NCBI RefSeq assembly: GCF_030315685.1
Contig: NZ_JASXSI010000020.1
Coordinates: forward strand, 1 to 64,000
Direction of reading: 5' to 3'
Source: Gordonia sp. ABSL11-1
Lineage (GTDB): Bacteria > Actinomycetota > Actinomycetes > Mycobacteriales > Mycobacteriaceae
Length of the DNA stretch: 64,000 nucleotides
Shown: positions 31,732 through 41,561 of the stretch, one piece after another
How the letters are laid out: each line of letters starts with the position of its first letter
Numbering within the stretch: the first letter of the stretch is position 1
Program-made: the position numbers and the translations under genes
Notes under the pieces: generated by a model
What the model was told of the DNA's origin: nothing
Seen by the model: only the letters and a program-made list of their open reading frames with translations
Database searches by the model: none

Positions 31732-33181
31732 TGGGCCCTCCCTCACCGATACCGTCTCCAGCCTGATCGCTGTCCCTGGGCTGATCGCTGTCGATATCGC
31801 TGCGGCGCAACGGATATCGGCGTATGAGCACGAGACTCCCGGCCGCGAGCGCCGCAGGGACGATGCTGAAGGCGACGATCATCGCCGTCGTCGCGGCGGC
31901 AGGCTGGGTGATGTCGGTGTCCGCCTCGGAGGACACATAGCCGCCGAGTGTGAGGAACACCGTGAGAACCACCGCGCCGAGCGCCATGCCGGTCGTCTCC
32001 CCCGCTGTCCACACCCCACCGACGATGCCTGCCGAGCCCGGCCCGTGCCGCCGCTCGTCGTCGGAGATGACGTCCGGGATCATCGCCATCGGGAGGGACT
32101 GCATCCCGGCGTACGCGGCACCCGCGATGCCGATCACCGGGTACACCCACCAGCCGGGTGACCACCGCAGCCCGCACAGACCGATGGTGGCGACGGCGAA
32201 AATGACTGTCGCGATGAAGAATCCGGACTCCTTTCCGATGCGTCGGGCCACGGCACCCCACACCGGGGCGAACACCAGCGCCGGAGCGATGAGGGCGGCG
32301 AACAACACGGAGACCGCACCTTCGTCGTCGAGGATCCAGGTGGCGATGTACTGACCGTCGGCGAGCATCAGGCCGGTGGCCAGACCCTGCAGGAGGAATG
32401 CGCCCACGAGGAGTCGAAGCGGACGGCTGCGGCGCAGGACGGTGACGGCGGCGCGATACGCGGCGAGCGGCGTCGAATCAGTGTCCGCGTCCGGCTGCGC
32501 ACCGACGGTGATGCCACGGGGGCCGGCCGCGCGGGGCGCGCTGCGGGTGGCGATGAGGAGGCTGACGCCGATCACGCACCCTGCGACCACGGCCATGACG
32601 AGGTAGCCGACGCGATCGGATCCACCGATTTCTCGCAGCGCGGGACCGCCGGCACCGAAGGCGAGGATGCCGACGGTCAGCACGACGACCCGTGCGGTGA
32701 GAAGTCGTGTCCGCTCGTCGTAGCGGTCGGTCAGCTCGGCCGGCAGCGCGATGTAGGGGACCTGGAAGAGGCTGAATGCCGTTGCGGTGAGCAGGAATGC
32801 AGCGGCGACCCAGAGTGCCGCAGCGGGCGTGGCGAGCGCAGCGGGAACCGCGAACGTCAGTGCGAACAAGATCGGCAGCGCCACCGCCCCGACGATCATC
32901 ATCGGGCGTCGAGACCCGTGTCGTCGGAGGCTGCGATCACTGGCCGTCCCGATGACCGGGTCGATGAGGACATCCCAGATCTTCGCGACGGCGACGATCG
33001 CACCGGCTGCGGCCGCCGCGACCCCGAGCGTGTCGGTCAGGTAGTAGACGAGGACGAGTCCGGGGAGGGTGGCGAAGCCGGCCGTGCCGACGGATCCGAT
33101 GGCATAGCGGCCGACGGTGGCACCGGTCAGGTGATCCCGGGTGCCGGGCGGAGATGGGGCAGGTCGGCGGCGGACGAGCAC
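31721..33181 (-). CDS. MFS transporter, MelB/GPH type
   Basis: 486 residues, about 12 membrane helices. The sugar-cation symporter (MFS_2) flavour is seen in VAKIWDVLIDPVIGTASDRSLRRHGSRRPMM, with Asp residues where MelB binds its cation, and in FQVPYIALPAELTDRYDERTRL. A central loop follows helix 6. It begins 22 bases after the murJ stop and overlaps the decarboxylase start, so it may be read from the murJ promoter as well as its own. The transported compound is unknown; glycosides, sulfonates or amino compounds are possibilities for this family. Confidence 0.88.
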   Translation of the reverse strand: MLVRRRPAPSPPGTRDHLTGATVGRYAIGSVGTAGFATLPGLVLVYYLTDTLGVAAAAAGAIVAVAKIWDVLIDPVIGTASDRSLRRHGSRRPMMIVGAVALPILFALTFAVPAALATPAAALWVAAAFLLTATAFSLFQVPYIALPAELTDRYDERTRLLTARVVVLTVGILAFGAGGPALREIGGSDRVGYLVMAVVAGCVIGVSLLIATRSAPRAAGPRGITVGAQPDADTDSTPLAAYRAAVTVLRRSRPLRLLVGAFLLQGLATGLMLADGQYIATWILDDEGAVSVLFAALIAPALVFAPVWGAVARRIGKESGFFIATVIFAVATIGLCGLRWSPGWWVYPVIGIAGAAYAGMQSLPMAMIPDVISDDERRHGPGSAGIVGGVWTAGETTGMALGAVVLTVFLTLGGYVSSEADTDITQPAAATTAMIVAFSIVPAALAAGSLVLIRRYPLRRSDIDSDQPRDSDQAGDGIGEGGPSAG

Positions 33182-33203
33182 ACCTATGTCTACCCCTCCG
33201 GTG

Positions 33204-36200
33204 TCAGGCGGTCATAGAGATCTGCCCGATCTGGGCCTGATAACCGTTGGGCGCTTGCGGCAGAGACGTCAGCCACACCATCACGAACGGACTCTGCTGC
33301 GGATCGGGCACGGTGATGGTCGTCCGCGGTTGATTCACTGTGCCCGCAGCGATCTCACGTGTCTGCGCGAGGGTGGGTTGGGCGGTCGCCGACGTACGGA
33401 TCGATACGGCGAATCCCGGCGTCGGGGAGGAGATCGTCACCGTCTTGACGGCCTTGGGACCGCCGAGGTTGAACATCAGCCCGAGACCGGGCTTGAGTCC
33501 GCCGAAGTCCGCTGAGCCACGGTAGGTGTCGGTCCGCCACGGTGGGGCGGCGCCGCTGATCACGTTGCCCAGGTTGGCCGTGCTGTCGGGCGGCTGATTG
33601 GACAGGTCGACCAGGCTGACCCCCTGCAACGGGATCGGCGCCGGAGCGGCCGGTGGAGGTGCCGCGGCCCTCGCGGTCCCGGGAGCCGGTGGCGCCGATG
33701 ACGTGGTGAGGATCGAGTCGATGTCGGTGTTGTCGCCGTCGGAGCCGAAGATGTTTGTGGCCCACACGATCAGCGCGATCACGATGAACAGCGTGAGCAA
33801 GCCGGCGCCGACGAGGAGTGCCACGTTACGTCGGCCCTGCTGTTCGGGCGCCTTCTCCTGCTGGGGTGACGTCATGGCGATCGGCGGCGCGTCGCCGGTG
33901 ATCGCCGGGAGCATGTCGGTGTTCAGGTCGACGACGGTCGCCTGATCGAGGACATGCTGGACCGTCCCGGCCGTGCGGATTCCGCGCTGACCGTCGAGCG
34001 CCCGAGCGGCCACCGCCGAGATCTCGAACGGCGTCTCCGGCCGTGCCTTGCGCGGTTCGATCGGGTTGCCCTTGTCGTCGGGCTCGGCGATCGGCAACCC
34101 GCCGACCGGCTCGGTGGTGTCGTCGGTGGTGACCAGATCGGTACCGTTCTCCGGATCGAGCGGCCAGCGGGCCAGCAGCAGCGCGTAGAGTACGGCGCCG
34201 AGACCTCGGACGTCGGTCGACTTGTCGTCGCCGGCGAGGGTGCCGGGGAAGGCGAGGACGGCGTTGCCGTCGGTGCTGATCCGGATCCGGTCGGGATGGT
34301 CGATGGACAGTGCACCGCCGGAGCGGTGGGTGATCTCGGCGGCGGCGGCCAGCGCGCGGACAGCGCGCGCGGCACCGATCGGGGACGGCTGGGACCGGGC
34401 GACCTCGGTGAGCGACGATCCCGGAACCCATTCGGTGACGACGATGCCACCCGACGAACCGCGGACGACGTCGAGCACGCGCGCCACTCCGGCGGAGGAG
34501 ATCTGTCCTAGGCGAAGCGTCCGCGACAGCACGCCCTGCGGACCCTCGTCGGTGATCTTCGCCGACTCACCACGTTCCGGCGGTGGCGCGAGTTGGTCGG
34601 CGTCGACGAACGTCAACGCCACCTCACGGTCGAGATTGATGTCCAGTGCGCGCCAGAACTGGAGTCCGCGGGTGCCGCCGTGGTGATCGAGCAGGCGATA
34701 CCGTCCGCCGGCCACGGCCGCGCCGGGGACCAGTCGGGGACCGCGTGGCCGGGGACGCGCGGTCGGCCCGGGGGTGCCGGACCGTGCCCCACCGGCAGCT
34801 GCCGGACCGGGACCCGTCTGATCGGAACCGGTCGCGGAAGTGTCTGTCTCGGAGGCTGATTCGGGCGTATCGGACGTCGGGGCGGTCGACGGGTCGGAGA
34901 GCTGCTCGGTCGCCGGGTCGACACCGTCGCCCCGCGACACCCGGGTGGCCTGCGACCTGTCGTCGACCGTCACCGAGCCCTTGTCCGGAGCGTCCGGGAT
35001 GATCTCGGTGTCCCCGGTGGACCCGATCTCATTCTCACTCACGCGCCGAGCTCCTCTCCTGCGATATCGCATGTCACGGGGTGCATGGAGACGCATCTCG
35101 CCGCCGTCGCGCAAACGCGCGGCCCCGCCGCTGTGAACCGAGTACGACTGCCATGTGGCGGTGCCCCGGTCGAATCGCCGGAGCACCTGTACCTGTCCAG
35201 AGTACGGGAGCGACTCGTCGGTGTTGATCCGCGGAAACTGAACCGTGATGGTCGGTGCCGATTCTGTTACCGGACGCTCAGGAGGAGCCAAGGCGGGGAT
35301 GAAGCGGCCGAGCATGCGCCGCACCGACATCCCGATCGAGACGACGTCGGGGACGCGGGCGGCGGCCAGTCCGGCGTAGGTGACGCCGAGCACGACGACC
35401 GCCGTCAGGATCAGATACACCAGTGATCCGAACTTGCCGACCTCACTCGTGAGGCGGTGCAGTCCCGAGAGATTCGAGACGGCCCAGACGATCGCGGTCA
35501 CACCGATCGACACCCCGAATGTCACGAGGGTGGTGCGGTAGACGTCGGTCAGCTTCTCGTTGTGCAGGCGTCGGCGCAGGAGGAAGTGACCGACGATCGC
35601 GCCGACCAGATATCCCAGACCGTTCGACAACGCGAGCCAGCGGACCACCATCTCCGGATCGTCGAACAGCACCGGCCCGAGATAGGAGGACACGACCTTC
35701 ACCGCGGTGATGCCGAGGACCATGGCGGTCGGTGTCCAGGCGTCCTGGAGGGCGTAGAAGACGCGCAGCTGCACGAGCGTCATCGCGTACGGGATGATCG
35801 TGAACGCACCCCAGGCGAGCACCGAACCGAGTTGGGAGGCATGCTCGGCGTCGAACTTTCCGAAGTTGAACACCGCGATGCCGATGACCGGGCCGAAGAA
35901 CGTCATGTAGGCGACCACCGGCAGCAGCGCCACCATCGTCAGCCGCGTGGCCAGGGAGAGGTCGTCGACGACGGCGTGGTCGTCGTCGGCGGCGGCGTGC
36001 CGGGACAGTCGCGGCATGATCGCGGTCAGGATCGTCACACCCAGCACGCCGTACGGGAGTTGCAGCAACTGCCAGTGGGTGACGTACACGCTGATGCCGG
36101 AGGCGTCGGCGTGCGCCGCAATACGGTAGGTGATCATGAGCCCGACCTGCAGGATCGCGACGTAGGTGACGATCGCGAGGGCCATGTTGCCGAAGAGTCG

Positions 36201-37232
36201 GAGTCGGGCGTCGATGCCCCATTTCCACGCCAACCGCACGCCTGCGCGCCTGATCCACGGCAGCAGGACACCGGCCTGCACGACGACGCCGAGTGTGGTG
36301 CCGATGCCGAGGACCAGCAGCTGCGGATCGGTCATCCGGACCGGGTTCAGCGTGATCTCACCCGGCATCAGCGCGTACAGCACCAGGGTCGCGATCTGCA
36401 CGATGTTGTTCAGCACCGGTGCCCACGCGCCCGGTTTGAAGAACCCCTTCATGTTCAGGATCGCGATGAACAGCGCGGACATGCCGTAGAAGAGGATCTC
36501 CGGCAGGAGTAGGTAGGCGAGTGCGGTGGTGAGGGACCGGTTGACGTCGCCGTCGCCGACGTTGAGGAACGTCAGCAGCGGTGCGGCGATCATCGCCACG
36601 ACCGTGGCGGTGCCCAGCGTCACCACGGCGAGCGTGAAGATCCGGTTGATGAAGTCGCGCCCACCGTCGGGATCCTCGGCCTCCGCGCGGACGAGCACCG
36701 GGATGACGATCGCCGTGAGCACGGCGCCCAGGACGACCTCCGCGATCATGCTCGGCAGCACGTACGCGGCCTGGAACGCAGAGGCGATCGCCGGGCCGAG
36801 CATGGCCAGCACCAGGACGGTGCGGATGAACCCGGTGATGCGGCTCGTCAGCGTGGCCAGCGCGATCGAACCGCTGGTCCTCAGGATGCTGGAGTCGGAA
36901 TCGCGCGCCAGGTCGTTCGACGGCCCCTGCTCGGTCGGTTTCTCGGTGCTCGGTTTCTGGCCGCTCGTCATCTGGTCCGGGCCGCTCGAGGCGCGCGCCC
37001 GGGTCGCGGTGCCGGCACCCCGAGGCGCCGGACCCGCAGCGGGGCGAGAGGGGATGTGGCGCGGCGGTGGCGGCGGGGGCCCGCCACGGCCGGCCAGCGG
37101 CGGCTGGTCGGCCACCGGACCGGACAGCGGTGCCGGACCGCCGGGGGAACGGCGCCGAGGGCCATCGGCCCCGCCCGGAGGAATCCGGCGGGGTGCTGCT
37201 CGACGCGGCTCGCGTGGTCCCTGGTCGGTCAT
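33204..37232 (-). CDS. murJ: Lipid II flippase MurJ fused to pseudokinase (MviN)
   Basis: 1342 residues. Residues 1-110 are Pro/Gly/Arg-rich. A 14-helix MVF flippase domain covers about 110-600 (GSIALATLTSRITGFIRTVLVL, LPYGVLGVTILTAIMPRLSRHAA). After a linker of about 230 residues comes a kinase-like domain (GGRYRLLDHHGGTRGLQFWRALD, ITEW-type hinge, GALSIDHPDRIRIS), which lacks the HRD and DFG catalytic residues. Then a membrane helix (NVALLVGAGLLTLFIVIALIVWA) and a C-terminal extracytoplasmic domain (roughly residues 1190-1342). This matches M. tuberculosis Rv3910, whose pseudokinase is phosphorylated by PknB and binds FhaA. It exports lipid II. Its ATG overlaps the DUF6049 stop. Confidence 0.95.
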   Translation of the reverse strand: MTDQGPREPRRAAPRRIPPGGADGPRRRSPGGPAPLSGPVADQPPLAGRGGPPPPPPRHIPSRPAAGPAPRGAGTATRARASSGPDQMTSGQKPSTEKPTEQGPSNDLARDSDSSILRTSGSIALATLTSRITGFIRTVLVLAMLGPAIASAFQAAYVLPSMIAEVVLGAVLTAIVIPVLVRAEAEDPDGGRDFINRIFTLAVVTLGTATVVAMIAAPLLTFLNVGDGDVNRSLTTALAYLLLPEILFYGMSALFIAILNMKGFFKPGAWAPVLNNIVQIATLVLYALMPGEITLNPVRMTDPQLLVLGIGTTLGVVVQAGVLLPWIRRAGVRLAWKWGIDARLRLFGNMALAIVTYVAILQVGLMITYRIAAHADASGISVYVTHWQLLQLPYGVLGVTILTAIMPRLSRHAAADDDHAVVDDLSLATRLTMVALLPVVAYMTFFGPVIGIAVFNFGKFDAEHASQLGSVLAWGAFTIIPYAMTLVQLRVFYALQDAWTPTAMVLGITAVKVVSSYLGPVLFDDPEMVVRWLALSNGLGYLVGAIVGHFLLRRRLHNEKLTDVYRTTLVTFGVSIGVTAIVWAVSNLSGLHRLTSEVGKFGSLVYLILTAVVVLGVTYAGLAAARVPDVVSIGMSVRRMLGRFIPALAPPERPVTESAPTITVQFPRINTDESLPYSGQVQVLRRFDRGTATWQSYSVHSGGAARLRDGGEMRLHAPRDMRYRRRGARRVSENEIGSTGDTEIIPDAPDKGSVTVDDRSQATRVSRGDGVDPATEQLSDPSTAPTSDTPESASETDTSATGSDQTGPGPAAAGGARSGTPGPTARPRPRGPRLVPGAAVAGGRYRLLDHHGGTRGLQFWRALDINLDREVALTFVDADQLAPPPERGESAKITDEGPQGVLSRTLRLGQISSAGVARVLDVVRGSSGGIVVTEWVPGSSLTEVARSQPSPIGAARAVRALAAAAEITHRSGGALSIDHPDRIRISTDGNAVLAFPGTLAGDDKSTDVRGLGAVLYALLLARWPLDPENGTDLVTTDDTTEPVGGLPIAEPDDKGNPIEPRKARPETPFEISAVAARALDGQRGIRTAGTVQHVLDQATVVDLNTDMLPAITGDAPPIAMTSPQQEKAPEQQGRRNVALLVGAGLLTLFIVIALIVWATNIFGSDGDNTDIDSILTTSSAPPAPGTARAAAPPPAAPAPIPLQGVSLVDLSNQPPDSTANLGNVISGAAPPWRTDTYRGSADFGGLKPGLGLMFNLGGPKAVKTVTISSPTPGFAVSIRTSATAQPTLAQTREIAAGTVNQPRTTITVPDPQQSPFVMVWLTSLPQAPNGYQAQIGQISMTA

Positions 37233-40171
37233 GGCCTTTCTCGGTCGGTCGTGCCCGGCGTGGGCGTCTGGTCGGCTCGCTCCGGTCCTGCTCGTCCCGC
37301 ATCCGCCCGGCCGGTCTCCGACCGATACGGGTCCGGCGCATCCTCGTCGACGGGATCCTCGAGCGCCCGGTGCTCCTGATGCAGGGTACGGCGACGTTGC
37401 TGATACGTGCTGCCCGCGAGGAGTCGATCGTGCTCATCGGGGTCGGGGCGGTCCTCGTCGGCGGGGTCGGGCTGACCGCGGAATCGGTGCCACAACCGTC
37501 GTGCGGTCAGCAGCACCAACGCGATCCCGGCGACGATCGTCACGTAGAACAGCGGTTTCCCGTAGGCGTTCGCATGGACGGAGAGACTGATCGGGGAACC
37601 CAGCGAGATGCCGCTCGACGTCGACATCCCGATCGTGACGGTGATCGCCTCGGAGTTCTCCGCGCGTGTCGGCAGCTGGATCTGCCGGGTCCCGTTGGCG
37701 GGGATCTCGATCACGCCGAGGTCGCCGACGTCGAGCTCCGGCGGCGCCGACACGTCGATGCGTACCCGGATCGGCAGTGAGAGCTCGTTGCGGACGACGA
37801 GGAGCAGGGGACTGCGCTCGGAGGCGAGGGTGTATCGGCCGCCGGGGTCGAGGATCGTGACAGAGTTCCGCATCCGCGCCAGCGTGGTGTCGACGGCGGC
37901 GATCCGGCCGTCGCGCTGGGTCCGCATCTGCGCCCGCACGGCAGGCGCCTCGCGGTCGGGACTGCGGACCGCCCGCAGCAGGTCCTCACGCAGCGGGGCC
38001 ATGTAGCGCTCCGGCGACGCCGCCACATCCGCAGAGCTCATCAGCGACGCCTGCAACTGGAACGACAGGTCCGCGTGGTCGCGGATGGTGGTCGCGGTGC
38101 GCTCGTCGACGGCCAGGCCGAGCGAGGCGAGCGGATCGACGCCCGGCGGTGGCACGAAACGGGCGTCCGCGGTCGTCCTGTCGAGACCGCCGACGACGTC
38201 CGACAGCGGCCCGGGGGAGGCCGCGCCGGATTCCAACAGGACAGTGGCGGTGGTGAACAGGGCGTTGGCATCGTCGGTCGACGGTGCCCAGTAGGTCGGC
38301 GGCACGACGAAGGAGCTGCGCCCGGCCACGGGCAGCGGCGGTCGCGCACCCTCACCACGGCCGGGTGAGGCGATCGACGGGTAGGCGAGCGCGGAGAGGG
38401 CGGCCTGTCGGCGCGCCGCGGGCGACTCGTCGTTGAACGACACCCGTTGGGCGGGTGGTGTCAGCGGCGTCGTCGCGGGTGCGTCGCCGGCGGCGGCGAG
38501 CGCAGCGGTCACTGACGGATCGCTGGTCTGCACACTCAGGTCACCGACCCGGTAGTCGCCGGTCGGGGTCGAACGGGTGGGATCGACACCGGTCGTCGAC
38601 GTGACGGCCTTGCCGATCCCCGCCGACGACAGCACGCTCGCGCCGGTCGCGTCCATCGTGCCCAGCGCCGGGATGGTCAGTCCCCGGACGCTGCGCACGC
38701 CGAGGATCGCGTCGACGACATCCGAGGGGGTGGACAGCGCCGCGTCGGTCAGGCCGGAGTTGGCGATCCGGGACAGCGACGTGAGATCGGCCTGGGCGAA
38801 CGGCAACGCGACGGTGCACATGCGCGATGACACGTCGCGCAGTTCGGCGAGCCAGTCGGCCGCCGCCGACTGCCCGGTGCCGGGCGTCGCCGGTGACGTC
38901 GGGTCCATCGGATCCGACGACACCTCGTAGCCCAGCGACATCGCACGGACCGTCACCAGCAGATCGGGATCGATCGCCAGGCACATGCTCTGCTGGAGTT
39001 TCGACGGCTGCCTCCCGGCCGGGGCCGCAGGCTGCCCCGACGACGGTTGCCCCGACGACGGTTGCCCCGACGACGGTTGCCCCGACGATGCTTGCCCCGA
39101 TGACGGCGCCGACGACTCGGGTGGCTGCGAGGCGCCGTCGCGGCTGGTAGCGGGTTCGGAACCCGATGGCAGTGAGGTGTCGGAGTCGCCGTCGTCGTCG
39201 TCGTCACCGTCGTCACCGGTCACCGATCGTGCGGCCGCGAGGAGTGTGTCGAGGCGCCCGCCCGGCGACAACGACCGCGACAGGTCGTCGCCGACGAGTC
39301 GAACCGGTTGCGTGCTGCCCCCGAGGACGCCGGGAGTGAGTTGCGGGGGAGCCGACAGTGGCCACAGCATCGTGAGCCGCGACGGACTCGACAGGTCGGC
39401 CGACACCGAACCGTCGGCCCCGAGGTCGGTGTCGGCGGTCTCGCCCTCACCCTCGCTGGGATCGACGTACTGCTGGGCCCGGGCGCGGTCCGGAGGCAAC
39501 GACAGCACCGGGAGCAGCGTGCGCGACTGCGCGAGTTTGGCGCGGTTGCCGTAGTCGGGCAGGCCGTTGACGTTGACGTTCAGCGGGAACACACCGGTGC
39601 GCTGGATGTCGAGACCGTCCTCGCCCGACAAGGATGCCGACACGGTGAACGAGATGGATGATCCCGGCTGCAGCTCCATGGAGATCGGACGGAACGGGGT
39701 CGCGGCGCTGACGGGCACCGGCGTGACCGCGAGGCTGCTGCGTAAGCCGGCGGCGTCGGACACGGCATCGCCGCGTTCGAGACGCACCGAGAGGTTCCGC
39801 AGCATCCGGTCGCCGATGTTCTCCAGACGGCCCGTGACGGTGACGACATTCGAGCCGCTGCTGGTCACCATTGACGGGGACGTCGAGGTCACCGAGAGTC
39901 GGAGGAAGTTGCTGGCGACCCCTTCGTCGGTGCCGGAGCCGGCGTCGGCCGTCGCGCCGGTGGCCGAGGTCCCGGAGTCGGTGCTCGAGGGGTCGGTGCC
40001 AGAGGGGTCGGTGGCAGAGGGGTCGGCGGCCGCTGGTGCCGACGACAACACGAGCATCGTGAGGACGGTCAGGATCGCGGCGCACGCCCGGACGATCCGG
40101 GATCCGGGACCTCGGGGCCCGGGGATGAAGGTGAGCAGAACCGGCCGACGTGACACCCGGCCGTCAGGCAT
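37229..40171 (-). CDS. DUF6049 exported membrane-anchored protein
   Basis: 980 residues from the ATG at 40171. The N-terminus has a signal-like stretch ([24 protein letters not shown]). The large outer part begins with a beta-sandwich-like region ([13 protein letters not shown]) and includes a Ser/Gly/Gln/Pro repeat. A C-terminal membrane helix ([22 protein letters not shown]) is followed by a short charged cytoplasmic tail. It is the counterpart of M. tuberculosis Rv3909 by order and layout; function unknown, probably envelope assembly with MurJ. It overlaps the Nudix gene by eight bases and the murJ start by four (ATGA). Confidence 0.88.
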   Translation of the reverse strand: MPDGRVSRRPVLLTFIPGPRGPGSRIVRACAAILTVLTMLVLSSAPAAADPSATDPSGTDPSSTDSGTSATGATADAGSGTDEGVASNFLRLSVTSTSPSMVTSSGSNVVTVTGRLENIGDRMLRNLSVRLERGDAVSDAAGLRSSLAVTPVPVSAATPFRPISMELQPGSSISFTVSASLSGEDGLDIQRTGVFPLNVNVNGLPDYGNRAKLAQSRTLLPVLSLPPDRARAQQYVDPSEGEGETADTDLGADGSVSADLSSPSRLTMLWPLSAPPQLTPGVLGGSTQPVRLVGDDLSRSLSPGGRLDTLLAAARSVTGDDGDDDDDGDSDTSLPSGSEPATSRDGASQPPESSAPSSGQASSGQPSSGQPSSGQPSSGQPAAPAGRQPSKLQQSMCLAIDPDLLVTVRAMSLGYEVSSDPMDPTSPATPGTGQSAAADWLAELRDVSSRMCTVALPFAQADLTSLSRIANSGLTDAALSTPSDVVDAILGVRSVRGLTIPALGTMDATGASVLSSAGIGKAVTSTTGVDPTRSTPTGDYRVGDLSVQTSDPSVTAALAAAGDAPATTPLTPPAQRVSFNDESPAARRQAALSALAYPSIASPGRGEGARPPLPVAGRSSFVVPPTYWAPSTDDANALFTTATVLLESGAASPGPLSDVVGGLDRTTADARFVPPPGVDPLASLGLAVDERTATTIRDHADLSFQLQASLMSSADVAASPERYMAPLREDLLRAVRSPDREAPAVRAQMRTQRDGRIAAVDTTLARMRNSVTILDPGGRYTLASERSPLLLVVRNELSLPIRVRIDVSAPPELDVGDLGVIEIPANGTRQIQLPTRAENSEAITVTIGMSTSSGISLGSPISLSVHANAYGKPLFYVTIVAGIALVLLTARRLWHRFRGQPDPADEDRPDPDEHDRLLAGSTYQQRRRTLHQEHRALEDPVDEDAPDPYRSETGRADAGRAGPERADQTPTPGTTDRERP
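39031..39106. repeat. 15-bp tandem repeat in the DUF6049 gene
   Basis: About five copies of a 15-base unit related to TTGCCCCGACGACGG run in frame and encode repeated SSGQP on the minus strand. The copies are nearly identical, so copy number may vary between strains. Confidence 0.8.
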
Positions 40172-41348
40172 CGTCGGCCGGTGGACGCCGGGGACGCCTC
40201 CGGCGCCGACGGGACCGCGCCGGGGGCGGCGGTTCGTTGCGGCGCTGGTTGCGTGCGGCTGCGGCTCTCTCATAGGCGTTGGGTTCGGTGCGAATGCTCT
40301 CGGCCTCGGACTGGGCCAACCGGTTCGGGTCGGCGGCGAGATCGGCGATGACGCCGCGGGCCATCCGGGCCAGTCGCCGCTCGTCAGAGTACGTGAGCTT
40401 CCGGGGTAGTTCGGCCAGCGGCACCCATGCCACCTCACTCACCTCGTAGTCGGCGTCGGAGAGCTCACCCCCGATACTGCGCAACAGATAGTGATGGACG
40501 GTCTTGTGGATGCGCCGACCCTCGCTGACGAACCAGTAGTCGATCTTGCCGAGCGGCGCGACGACGGTGCCCTCGATGCCGGTCTCCTCGGCGACCTCGC
40601 GGATCGCGGTCTGTTCGGCGGTCTCGCCGGTCTCGATGTGGCCCTTCGGCAAGGACCACATCATCCGGCCGCGACGATCCATACGGCCGATGAGCGCGGC
40701 CGCGAGCTGGTCGACGGGAAGGTCGAGGTCGGAGATCACGAGGCCGCCCGCGGACGTCTCGCGCACGGTCCGCAGGCGTTCCTGCCCCCGTTCGGGGCGG
40801 CTGCCGCCGCTGCGACGACGACCCTTCGTCTTGCCACTGGGCGTGCCGTCGGCGCCGGCGGTGTGCGTCAGTCCGGTCTTGGTGATCTTCGCGGTGACCG
40901 CGACCAGGTCGGAGGGCTTCGGCGGCGAGACGCGCGTGTGCGTCGGCTGCAGGTCGTCGTCGGAGTCCACCCGGTCGGGCTCGGTGGTGCGTTTCGGCAT
41001 CGGACCCGGCTTGGGGTTGTCCCGGCGTTCGGCCGGCCTCAGCGGTGCGCTCTGCTCGGGTTCGGCGTGCGGGACATCGGCCGTCGTCGACGGTGTCGGG
41101 GACGGGCGACGCCCCCGCCGTCGGCGGCCACGGCGACCGCCGCGCGACGTACCACTGCCGGAGTCGTCAGGGGCCGGTGACTTCCGGAGTGCACCCGGGG
41201 GAGCCAGGTCCGCGGGGGTGATCCGACGGCCGCCGGGACCGTCCGTGCGGTCCGACGACGAGCTGTGGGATGCGTCACCGGGACGACCGCGACCCGCTGT
41301 GACGTCGGAAGAGACGTCAGAGGGGTCGGTGGACGGATCGACGGACAC
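40164..41348 (-). CDS. Nudix hydrolase with long disordered N-terminus
   Basis: 394 residues from the GTG at 41348. The Nudix box is complete: [23 protein letters not shown]. The Nudix domain occupies about residues 205-345. The first 190 residues are low-complexity with basic clusters ([13 protein letters not shown]), and the C-terminus is again basic ([12 protein letters not shown]), so the protein may bind nucleic acid. By order (pcnA divergent, DUF6049 downstream) it corresponds to M. tuberculosis MutT4 (Rv3908). It hydrolyses a nucleoside diphosphate derivative; the substrate is not evident. It overlaps the DUF6049 start. Confidence 0.88.
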   Translation of the reverse strand: MSVDPSTDPSDVSSDVTAGRGRPGDASHSSSSDRTDGPGGRRITPADLAPPGALRKSPAPDDSGSGTSRGGRRGRRRRGRRPSPTPSTTADVPHAEPEQSAPLRPAERRDNPKPGPMPKRTTEPDRVDSDDDLQPTHTRVSPPKPSDLVAVTAKITKTGLTHTAGADGTPSGKTKGRRRSGGSRPERGQERLRTVRETSAGGLVISDLDLPVDQLAAALIGRMDRRGRMMWSLPKGHIETGETAEQTAIREVAEETGIEGTVVAPLGKIDYWFVSEGRRIHKTVHHYLLRSIGGELSDADYEVSEVAWVPLAELPRKLTYSDERRLARMARGVIADLAADPNRLAQSEAESIRTEPNAYERAAAARNQRRNEPPPPARSRRRRRRPRRPPADDA

Positions 41349-41561
41349 GTTCTCGATGCTAGCCGTTGGTCACCTGCCGTTTGCCTTGATGGGGCGCCCG
41401 CGGCGCGGTGACGTCGGCCGAACGGGCCACCCGACGACCAGGGCGGCGGGTCGTCGGCGACCACGCGGCGACCCTGTGCCGACCCCGAGCCGCCGACGAC
41501 ACCCGCATGGCCGAATCGGCATTTGTGGCCGGGGGAGACCCCGACGGTAGGCTGACATGCC

